NCBI GenBank assembly: GCA_030710605.1
Contig: CP092872.1
Span: forward strand, 5,843,947 to 5,907,946
Origin: Cordylochernes scorpioides
Lineage: Eukaryota > Arthropoda > Arachnida > Pseudoscorpiones > Chernetidae
DNA: 64,000 nt
Direction of reading: 5' to 3'
A program made the position numbers and the translations under genes. The first letter of the stretch is position 1. Each line of letters opens with the position of its first letter. Below are positions 35,601-47,600 of the stretch, in pieces. The notes beneath the pieces were generated by a model that made no database searches, was not told the DNA's origin, and saw only the letters and a list, made by a program, of their open reading frames with translations.

Positions 35601-38600
35601 ATTTTCTGCAGATGTACAATCCTCAGACTGGGTTAGACATCCACACCAGCCATTGATGAAGTACTTATTAGATCGTAACTTTCCCTGGTATGCCAGTACA
35701 GTACGTTTTCATTTATTTGCCTTTCTTGTTGCAGCATTTTCTTCAGATGTACAATCCCTAGCCTGGGTTAGGCAGTAATACTATCTATTGATGAAATACT
35801 TGTTGGATTCTGACCTTCTCTGATATGCTAGTACAGTAGGTTTTCTTCTTTGTCTTTCTTGTTAAGTAATTCAGGTCTTATCAGCCTAGATAAGCTACCA
35901 TCCATTGGTATCTTATTGAATCGTTACTTGTCCTTGGAGTCTGATAGTACAGTTCATCTTCATTTCCTTGCCTTTCTTTTTGCAGCATTTTATGACTATG
36001 TACAATCCTCAGACTGGGTTACGCAGCCACACTATCTATTTTGGCCTTATCCATCGTGGCCTTTCCTGGTATGTCAGTACAGTAGGTAAGTCTTCTTCTT
36101 TGCCTTTCTTGTTAAGTCATACAGGTCTTATCATCCTAGATATAACCTACCATCCATTGGTACCTTATTGAATCATGACTTGCTCTGTTTCTTCCAGTAC
36201 AACGCGTCTTCTTTATCTTGTCTTTGTTTTCGGATTGTAACTTACCCTAGCCTTCCTGTACAATACGTCTTCTTTTCCTTGTATTTCTTGTTAGATTGTT
36301 ACTTGCACTGGGTCTCCTAGTAGAATATGTCTTCTATTCCTTGTCTTTCTTGTTGTATCGTGACTTACTCTGAGTAATCTTTGGTATCGGAAGGTTGGGC
36401 AAAAAGTGAAGCTACGGCGATGGCTATACCAAAACCCCATGTTGGGCGGCAGGTGACAGTAGACGTATGTGTCACAGCGCCCTCCAACTGCGGTAGCCCG
36501 GACCGCAACATCAACTCCACGGTAGAAGGCTCGGACTATCGCCTAGGCCAGCTGGTGAATTACCGCTGCCCTGAGGGTAGTGTGGTACTGGGGGACCGCT
36601 CTCGGCGGTGTGAGAGCGACGGCTTCTGGAGCGGCCGCGCCCCTACCTGCAAATGTAAGTATCACATTGTCCTATAGCACGTGCTTCCTTAACTTGATCT
36701 AGTAACGTGATGAAGAACCTGTTTCTCGAGAGCTGTTTTGTTTTTTAGGATTGATTGAGATATCTAGACGATGAGAATTATAAACCATGTTGAGTGCAGG
36801 GGAAGAAGGTTAGGTTTTGAAGACTCGAATGATTGTTATCTCCGTAAAAGGCAATTTTGGCCGATGGTTTGATGAAGATGTGTATATCATTTAGGTAGAT
36901 GGTGAAGTGAATAGGACTTAGGATTGACCCTTGGCGTGGACCTTGGTAAATGTGAGAGTAGTTTGTGATATATTGATATTGAATTTAATCTGGATGGTAC
37001 GTTTGGATAGAAAGTTGCTGATCCAACCCAGCATTCTTCCCTCTATCCCATGCGACCCTATACCCCTATCTTGAAGATTTCCTTGAAGACCTCTTGCCTG
37101 AACACAGGCCTATTCTTGTCGAATTCCTCAACACTGTCATCGAGCATGCAGGGGACATGGATTCCATAATCCGCAACGGACTGTCCGAACTCAAGGTGAC
37201 TTTAAGCTCCTGATAGGATCCAGACGTACCTTCAGTGAAGGCTTCGTCTGGTGTATATATTTTCCAATACTACTCTAAACTTTGTCAAAATTTTTTTTGA
37301 CCGTTGACAAGATGTCATTAAACTGTTTTTAATTGTCAATTGTCCCTCTATCCCAAGTTTATCGAGTTTGAGAATTATTTTTCCCATCTAAATTTCTGAT
37401 AACAGATGGCGAGGCCGCTAGCGACGGTCAATAGATAACGTCTAGCTTTGACGTCTATTTTGACGGGAGAGATGACTTTGTCTTTGTAGATGAATATCCT
37501 CCTATCAAAATTCTTCCATCTATATTTTAGCCATAAATTTGTCCTAGCCACTTTATCAGCTAAACACCTCATTGGTAGATTGTGAAGATTCCATTAGATC
37601 CCTTGTGGATCTCATGGAATAAAGTCCGCCCTAGGCTGACGAGGGCCATTAGACTGAAACCATGGTCTCTAGGTGGACGCTTTTCAGTTTTCCAAAGCTG
37701 GTGTTGAGGGTCACCGACACAAGACCACTAGTTTGCGGCGATGATCAATAGATGGTGTCTTGTTTTGATGTCTATTTTGAAGGGAGAGACACGTTTGTCT
37801 TTGTAGATGAAGTTACCCGTACAGACCGGTTGTTCCATTCTCCCCACAGACAAATACTACAGACGTTATATTGAGCTTGTGGTGCAGACGTCGAGTGTCC
37901 CCGACTCTCCGAAGTCACCCACGGTCGTGTCATCTACCCTGATGCCCGTACGACCTACAACGCCACAGCCCAGTACCTGTGTGACACCAACTACACCCTG
38001 GTGGGAAACCAGACCAGATGGTGTCAGGGAGACTCTACGTGGAACGGCACGGAGCCCCTGTGTCTGTGTAAGTTACTCTACCTTCCTACGTTTTAAAACT
38101 CTTTATTCAGACATTAACTACATAGCATTGCTTACATAGCATTATTTTAAAGTGAATAAAGCTTCCAGGGTTAAGTTTCTTGTTCAATATTTTTATTTTC
38201 AAGCTTTCGGACTTGTCAGTCCTTCAACAGAAGTATCACGATAATAAATTGATGATATATATACTATTTTATATACAAATTAAGTTTTACATATTTCAAA
38301 TATTAATTATATTGAAAGGGGGAGAAAATATATATTACAAAAACAACAACAACAACAAAAAAGCCTTTATTTAGGGTCACTGACCCTATACAGGATTCAC
38401 CAGAGGTATGCATAAGAACAAAGCAGTGAGACAAAGGAAATAACGATATATACAGAGTAAAAAGAGAAAGAAAAAAAAACAAAAAAAAAAAAACAAGAAA
38501 AGGAAAAAATATATATATTACATTCTTTGTGTGTTATAAACAATTTTTAAAATATATGTGCATAGTATTATTTACATAATAAAATAACAATGGCTATACA

Positions 38601-41600
38601 GTAAACTTTCTTATAACGCGATTAATGTGTTCCGTGTTGTATGAAATCGCGTTATAGGAATTCGCGTTGTACGAAATAAAACTTGTATAACGCGAATGTT
38701 GTTAGGGTAAATTGTTAGTGACAAATATCATGTATTTTATTTTATAACGCGTTATACGAAAATTCGCGTTGTATAAATAAATTTGTCGCAATTTTTTTTA
38801 TCGCGTTGTACGAAATCGCGTTGTAAAAACTCGCGTTATAAGAGATTCTACTGTATACACATAGTAAAGTCAGTTTTACATAAGTCAAAGTTTCAGTTTA
38901 GTAAGTAAAGATGAATATAGAGTTTATTCGAAAAAGAAATAATAAACAATATTATGGTAAAAGATTTCTTTTAATTTCGCAAGCTTTCGAGCAAAATTTC
39001 TGCTCTTCAACGGACATATACTTCTATGTACAATATCAATATGAACTTTGTACAGAAATAATTGAAAACTAGTACTGGTATCAATAAATAGCATTAATAG
39101 AAAAATAGAGACCTCCCAACCCAATATGGCAATATCTCTGGCAAATTATCTATAAATTAATATATATTTCATCCCATTATAATATATTTTAGCTGTAAAC
39201 AGTTTGATGCACGCCCACACATGCCAATAACACAATTATTACTGTACAAAGTTCATCTTGATATTGTATATAGAAGTATATGCCCGTTGAAGAACAGAAA
39301 ATTTGCTCGAAAACTTGCAAAAATTAAAAGAAACCCTTTACCTTAATATTGTTTGTTCTTTCTTTTTCAAATGAATATTGAGATATTGAAAGAGTATATA
39401 TTTACAGCAATTTTACATATATACATTAGACATGAGCCTCTAAAAATGAGTCAAACTCGGTTTCAATGTTATAGTCATAGTTAAAAACTTTCTATAAAAC
39501 CTTCTTCCTACATTTCTATGTCAAGATATAATGTTATGTGGAGATATAATATACAACAACAACAACAAAAGCCTTCATTTAGGGCATTCCGCCCCATACA
39601 GGACTCGCCGTATTGTGGAGATATAATATTCAAAAGAGAATATCTCTCATAGTACTCTTCATTATGTTTCTTCACTACGCAGGAATATAAAGAAAGGATA
39701 AACACAGAAAACATATATTTACCCACATTGTTTACATGTTCAAGATCATCGAAAATCTGGAATATCAAATTATGGGAGAGAGTTGTATCTAACAACCCAA
39801 ACTTAATGTATTTAATTCTATGTAGGGTGGGTCGATGGAAGGATGGTCTAAACCGTTGGTTTTCGACCGCTACGACCCGGGTTTGATTCCCGCATCGGGC
39901 ACTTTTTTCTGATAAAAAAAATGCTCCAATGGCCCCCGATTCTTGTAAAAGTCCAACCCCACCAGCGAGTGCAAGTAACCAAACAGAGCTCTGGCATATA
40001 GGTAAGTGTAAAGTCGAACTGCTTTTCACATGTGTAGACATGTGGTTCACTTACAGTAAAAGCAGTTGCCTACTTCTACCCACCATGATTACTATGGACT
40101 GTACCACGTGTACTAGGTATAAGCAAAAAAATCTATAATGTGTGGTTGGTTTTGTATATATACTGATCTAGGAGAGGTGTGTACACAGACGGCTGGTGCG
40201 GCCAGTTGAACATGCCCCCCAACGCCGAGATCCAGGGATATGCCCCCACTCTCCCAGCCCACTCTGTCGTGAGGTACACCTGCGCCATGGGCCACAAGCT
40301 GCTCGGCAATGAGAACAGGACATGTCTGTTAGGAGGGAAGTGGTCTGGGGAGGATCCAATATGTCAGTGTAAGTTAACCAGATATGATGCACTAGCGCGC
40401 CATCTGTTATCAAAATTCGAAACCATTTTAAAGACGTAAGATTCTTTTTGATATTAAATGATTTCTACTGCCCTTACTGCAATGGAAAAATTAATGAGAG
40501 GGCCTGGCTCATCAGTGGTGAACCTTCTTTCGCAGTAAGGGCAGTAGAAATTATTTAATATCAAAAAGAATCTTACGCCTTTAAAATGGTTTCGAATTTT
40601 GCTAACCAAATATACCATAATTCCTGTCTATACATAATGATCGAAGATATTAACCATTCAATACCTTTTAAAACAAGCTTCTTTATTGAAAAATGCACAT
40701 GTCCGAGAGATAGGCAAGCAGAATTCAATAAAGAACGTGTCGCTTTAAAGGGAGCATTGATGAGTGATCTACGACCGCTTGATGTCAATTGTAAGTTTGT
40801 CATACTGGTGACTGTGGCGCAGTTATTGACTGTAACCCTCCGTTCGCCGTGCGACACGGGCGAGTGGTGCTCCTCAACGGCACGACGACCTTCCTCAGCG
40901 TGGCGTCCTATACCTGCGAGGACAACTACACGCTGGTGGGCGACCGCGTGAGAAACTGCAGGGATTCCGGGCAATGGAGCGGCGAGGAGCCAGAATGTAG
41001 AAGTATGTCTGTGATGGAAATACAGCGAGAATGTATGTTGACATCGATGTGCAGTTATCCAATGTGGAGAACCTGACAGTCCACCTGGAGCTTACCTACT
41101 CAATCACAGCTTCACAGTCCACTCAACAGTGGAATACCGCTGTGAGGCAGGGCATCAGCTTGTGGGCGATACTACCCGTACCTGTCTGCCGTCAGGAGAC
41201 TGGTCTGGAGCCTCCCCTAGTTGCAAGTGTAAGTTACATCCTCCATTTCTGATGCTCGCCAGACAACAATGGTGTGAATAGATGTGGACTGCGGGAGAGT
41301 GCCCCCGCTACTGAAGGGAGAGACCCAGTACATCAACCGCACCACCCACCTGGGCAGCCTGGTGGGCTACAGCTGTACTGCAGGATTCAGGCTACAAGGA
41401 CAGGGACTCAGGGAGTGCCGAGAGGATGGTCGCTGGAGCGGGTCAGCCGGCAAGTGTGAAGGTAAGCCTTAGTGACGCACACTTAGACATGGATACCAAT
41501 CAATACAACTTGTATTGATAACTTCAATCTTGTCTACAGAAGATCCTCTGAGAGATATAGAGAAATAGTGAAAATGATGCTATGCTATCCCATTAGCATT

Positions 41601-44600
41601 TTTATCATTGCAGTATGACGACTGTATTATAAATTGTGTTTAAAATGTAGCGTTTAACGTTATCTTAAACGCTAATGGTCACCAAGATTATGATGGTATT
41701 TGATTCTTTGTTGTTTCCTCCCCCCGTGTATGTTGCTGTACACTATGTCCCGCCAGGACTTAGCTCCGACTTGTGCAGAGGTGCGCTGCCCACCGCCCGA
41801 GGTGCCCAAGAACACCACCGTGGTGTACGGGGGCAACGACCGTTCATCCCTGGAATCGTTCAAGATCGGGGCCACCGTGCAGTATCGCTGTCTGCCAGGC
41901 CACCAGGTGCAGGGCCATCCGCTGCGGACGTGTGCCGGCTCGGGCCTGTGGAGCGGACACCCGCCGACCTGCGTGTACATCGATTGCGGGTTGCCGCGGC
42001 CAGTATCTCACGGCCACTGGCTGCTCCCCTCCAACACCACCCACTACGGCAGCCAGGCTGAGTACCGCTGTGACCCTGACTTCGAGGTGGCTGGTCCCCA
42101 GCGCCGGCTCTGTCTGGAGAACGGATCGTGGAGTGGCTCGGAGCCAGTCTGCCAAGGTGGGTCTCGAGGGATAGGTCCGGGAGATATAGGTTGATGGCTA
42201 AACCCTGTTACTATTTGGTCGTACAATCATTTCTAGACACTTTCTGAATTATATTCCCTTCACAATTACGAACAATTAAGAATAGCTTCTCCACACACAG
42301 TAGAGTCTGCCGTGAGGGACAGTCTAAAACACGGCTAAACTAGGTCTATTTTGAGGGTCATCTCTTATCAGAAACTCGTTCATACCAGGCCAAGTCATGA
42401 GGACTCTTCCAACCGAAGCAAAATCTCCGATAAAAGACCACCTCCACGAGAGATTGGGTTTTGACCATGTTTTCAGAGTCTTTTCTATCATAGGTAACCA
42501 CTATACTTTATATTCTCTCTCTTATGTCTTGAGCATTCATTTTTCTCTCATTCATTCTACAGATTCTGTCCAGTTAGTGATCTAGAGTGCGTACATAATA
42601 TCATCAATAGCAAATGAAAAGTGCTCTCAAGAGAAAGTGTTCTCAATAACACAGAATTTATTTACACACAATTTACAAAATTTATTTTGTCCATAATATA
42701 AATATATATATCAATTTTTTTCTCCCCATTGAATATAACAAAATATTTTTAAAACTTAATTCTATTGACGTTATGTGGCGCTGAGTTTGTTGTTGACACA
42801 CATTAAATATGTTATAACACCTTGATAAAGGTTGGCGTTCAGCCAACTGAAATATTGGTAAAATAAATGATATTTTGATCCAATATATGCCTTTTTAATT
42901 AAAGTTAAAAACCTGTGTAAAAGAACTGTGCCAACAGCTTACTGACAACGTATACATATATGACATAACCGTTTGCCAGCCAATCATATGCCTGCGATAG
43001 CAAAACTGAAACCTATCTTCTCTCCCATCTTTCCCTTCCATACTTCCTATTACTCTTAGCAACTTTCTGTGCTCTACCTGTAAATAATAAAAAGCTTTCT
43101 TCCATTTTTAATAAAGATTTTTCCTTCCTGTTGAAACATTTTGCTATATTTGTGGTGGTCATACGATCCATGGGTATGTGACGGCAGAGGTGTCGTGCGG
43201 AGAGCCAGAACGGCTGGACGACAAGACTGTCGTGCGAGGGTCGCGTTACACGGTGGGCAGCCGTGTCAACTACACGTGTCTACAGGGCTACGAGTTGGCG
43301 GGGAACGTCAGCCGGGCCTGTCTGTCTACGGGCAAGTGGAGTGGGGAGACACCTCGCTGCAAGTGTGAGTACCCCTGTTTACAAACCACATAACTGTTTT
43401 AACTTAACAGCTTTAAACATTAGAATCGCTATCTACACTTATGGGCAAAATTTAAAAGTGGAAAGTCGCCGGTTATCTTTTTTTGTGAAGGAGACAAAGG
43501 CAATTTTGTTGACACTTTGTTATTTGCCTTCAATAAAGGTCACTGTAATATCTTTCAGATTTATTGTCTGAATCTCGATATACATGCTAAAAAGTACAAC
43601 TTCCTTAAGTTTTGTCCATGAGTGTATACACAGTTTGGGAGCGTTCCCAGAAAAGGTTAACTTTGGTAGGCGGCGCTGTACGTTGCCACCGCCTTACCTT
43701 CGAGCCGTTTTACACGAGTTAAAGCGAAGATTTTGGACATGGTGATTTTTACATTTCGATCTTTTATATTAATATATATATACTTACTATTTAGAATTAT
43801 TTTTATAAAAACGAACATTATTTTTTTTTTATTATCTGAAACTAACCTAATTCAACTTATCTAAAACTAACCTTATTTAGCGATTAAACTAACCTAATTT
43901 AACCAATTTGAATCTAACCTCATATACACTTTTACACTACCTTTTCATTTCAAAATTAAATTAAAATAAGTTTATATTAAATAATAACATTTTTAAAAAT
44001 CGACTTTCTGGTTCACACTTTTGTATCTAATCAATTATGTATTTTTAAATTTCTCTCTATAAAAAAAATCTCGGTATAGTTTAGATTAAAATTTTTTAAG
44101 TGGCATATTTTCAAGTCATATATTTATACCAAAGTTTTATATTTATTTTACAAATATTGTATAATATGTGATTAATAAACTTTGTAAAAAAAAATCTTAA
44201 AACTTTTTTAATAACATGACGTTATGTTATATTACAATAGGTAAAATAGGTTAGTTTCAGACGGGTTATAAATTAGGTTAGAGTAAAGTGTGTTATAAAA
44301 AGGTTAGTTTCATTAATTAAAATAGATTAGATTCAGATAGGTTATATTAGGTTAGTTTAATCACTAAATAAGGTTAGTTTTAGATAAGTTGAATTAGGTT
44401 AGTTTCAGATAATTAAAAAAAATAATGTTCGTTTTTAGAAAAATTAGTTCAATATTTTATTTTAAAAAAATGATTTTTTTAAACTGTTACATCTTTTTAA
44501 AAAATATAATTTAAATTTATATATCTAAATTGGTAAAATTCAAAGTATTTCACCGAAATTGTATTTTTAACTCGTGTAAAACGGCTCGAAGGTACGGCGG

Positions 44601-47600
44601 TGGCAACGTACAGCGCCGCCTACCAAAGTTAACCTTTTCTGGGAACGCTCCCACAGTTTGTTATCTCGTGTGTCTTCAATAAAGGTCACTGTGATATCTT
44701 TCAGAGTTATTGTCTGAATCTTGATATACATGCTAAAAGGTACAACTTTCTGAGTTTTGTTCATGAGTGTATATTGGTTATCTCGTATGTCTTCAATAAA
44801 GGTCACTGTAATATCTTTCAGATTTATTGTCTGAATCTCGATATACATGCTAAAAGGTACAACTTCCTTAAGGTTTGTCCATGAGTGTATACACACTTTG
44901 TTATCTCGTGTGTCTTCAATAAAGGTCACTGTAATATCTTTCAGAGTTATTGTCTGAATCTCGATATACATGCTAAAAGGTACAACTTTCTTAAGTTTTG
45001 TCCATGAGTGTATATTGGTTATCTCGTGTGTCTTCAATAAAGGTCACTGTAATATCTTTCAGAGTTATTGTCTGAATCCCGATATATATGCTAAAAGGTA
45101 CAACTTCCTTAAGTTTTGTTCATGAGTGTTTGTATCAAAAGATTATAAATGGATCTATTTAAGGTTTTGTGAAATATTAAGGTTTATTTCCTGACATTGT
45201 GTTCCTCAGAGTAGTAAAAAGGGAAAACAATTACATGTTATTCTGTAAGCATTGCTTTACAAAGAAGTCTTTCTCAATGTTGTTTTACTAAACCATAACA
45301 CCAAGAATAAATCTTCTAAAACACGTTAAATAAGATAGATCAAGTAAAATAAGTGTAGCGGCCTGGTAGATTAGATTCACAAAACTGTGATCAGAGCATT
45401 CTCCAATGATGGGACAGGCCCTTCTTATATTTTCCACTTTCCTTTCCATAATTTCAGAAATTCATCTTTAATATACACTCGTTGACAAAACTTAAGGAAG
45501 TTGTACCTTTCAGCATGTATATCGGGATTCAGACAATAACTCTGAAAGATATTACAGTAACCTTTATTGAAGACACACGAGATAACCAATATACACTCAT
45601 GGACAAAACTTAAGGAAGTTGTACCTTTCAGCATGTATATCGGGATTTAGACAATAACTCTGGAAGATATTACAGTGACCTTTATTGAAGACACACGAGA
45701 TAACCAATATACACTCATGGACAAAACTTACGGAAGCTGTACCTTTTATCATGTATATTAGGAATCAGACAATAACTCTGAAAGATATTACAGTGACCTT
45801 TATTGAAGACACACGAGATAACCAATATACACTCATGGACAAAACTTACGGAAGGTACCTTTAGCATGTATATCGGGATTGAGACAATAACTCTGAAAGA
45901 TATTGAAGTGATCTTTATTGAAGACATAAGAGATAACCCAATGAAAAAAAAATTACCTCCGTCTCCTTCAAAAAAAGAAAATAGAGGATCAGGGACATCA
46001 AAGACTTTCCACTTTCTTATGTTTTGTCCATGAGTGTATATTTTTATTTAATAAAGCAACAGGTTTCTAGAGAGAGGCTTCTTTTTATTATTGCATTCAC
46101 AAGCTTTTGAGCATTTCTTCCCTTCTACAGGAGCACAAAATGAACAATGTTGATAGCCGTTAGATACTGTAACTTAGAGATATCTAGTCTGTATCTAACG
46201 TCATTTCATTATTGTTTATTTTGTTCTCTTGTAGAAGGGCGGAAATCCCCGAAATCTTGAAAAAGAAAATGAATATACAGTAGAACGTCCCTGTTGAGGA
46301 CACTTAATTGCAGAGCCAAAGTGTCCTTTAGAGAGAGATGTCCTCTTACCGGAGAGTTGCTAAATAGTAAAAATGGTAATTTTGGCAAATGAAAACTGTC
46401 CTTTGTAGAAAGGCGTCCTCTTACCGGAGAGCTACTAAATAGTAAAAATGATAATTTTGGCAAATGAAAGATGTCCTTTGTAGAGAGGTATCCTCTATAG
46501 CGTGAGTGTCCTCTCATGGAGGTTCTACTGTATTGGTGATGAAAACTGTTCTTTTATAGATAGAAGTCCTTTAGCGCGAGTGTCCTCTCATGGAGGTTGT
46601 TCTACTGTATTGATGATGAAAACTGTCCTTTGTAGAGAGATATCCTATAGTGCGTGTGTACTCACATGGAGGTTCTACTGTATTGTTGATGAAAGCTATG
46701 CTTTGTAGAGAGGTGTCCTCTAGCATGAGTGTTCTCTCATGGAGAGGTTCTACTGTATTGGTGATGAAAACTGTCCTTCGTAGAGAGGTGTCTTCTAGTG
46801 CGTGTGTCCTCTCATGGAGGTTATACTGTACTGGTGATGAAAGCTGTTCTTTGTAGTTTCTCTGTCCTCTAGCAGGAATGTCTTCTCATGTAGGTTCTGC
46901 TGTATTAGAACTATGTCTACAGTTGGGGTAACATAGCTGGGTGATGCAGTGGTAGACTGTGGCAACCCCACCGTCATTGCCAACGGCCGAGGTTTCATGG
47001 CCAACGGCACAACCTACCAGTCCGTGGTGACCTACCAGTGTCTGCCGGACTTCCAGCTCATCGGGGACTCCATCAGGACCTGTCTGATCACTGGCAAGTG
47101 GAGCGGCTTGGAACCCAAGTGTACAGGTGCGTGGATTGTACATAGCTGAACACACACCTTACTTTGTGTATCAGTAGTATAGCACTAGTATCCGAAAATG
47201 ATGTTTCCAATTGTTTAGATTAAAAAGCAAAATCTATACATCTGTACGTCTATTTGCTCAATCCCGATGGCAATGCAAGTGTGTAAAATTTTAGGCAATC
47301 TATGTAGTCTGTAAATATGTTACAAATTGATAACAAGATGTGTGTGGACAGACATATAGCCATGACTGCAAGTTAAACAAAAGCTCGGACAATTATAATT
47401 CCGAATTTTAAACCTTTGCGTTGGTTTACTCTATTAACCTATATTTTCGCACATTAACATGCTAAGTTTACTTTAAAATTTGAAGGATTCTAAACGAGCA
47501 ATCAACAAAATGGTATCTCTTTAGAAAATTCCTACAGTTTCTACAAAAACAGTCCAGTAGTCTCAGGTCGTGGAACTCCCAGTTTGTAGAAAGAAATGTA

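Larger units (their letters stand above)
38160..39360. repeat. Family E foldback region with nested insertions
   Basis: Contains hammerhead-like family E segments at about 38197-38235 (-), 38977-39013 (-) and 39283-39325 (+), plus a LINE tail and a pogo MITE. The end motifs (TTAAGTTTCTT near 38171; AAGAAACCCTTTACC near 39328) are roughly inverted. Confidence 0.6.

Noticed and set aside
37807-38139. 110-residue frame overlapping exon 8
   Set aside because: Wrong frame; the sushi cysteine pattern is in another frame starting at 37888.
41003-41025. 23-nt intron (GTATGT to CAG) after exon 10
   Set aside because: Too short to splice and does not lead into the next sushi frame; the 52-nt alternative does.
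41765-41778. Earlier acceptor for exon 13
   Set aside because: It would add a stray cysteine before the domain; the AG at 41777-41778 gives the usual sushi linker.
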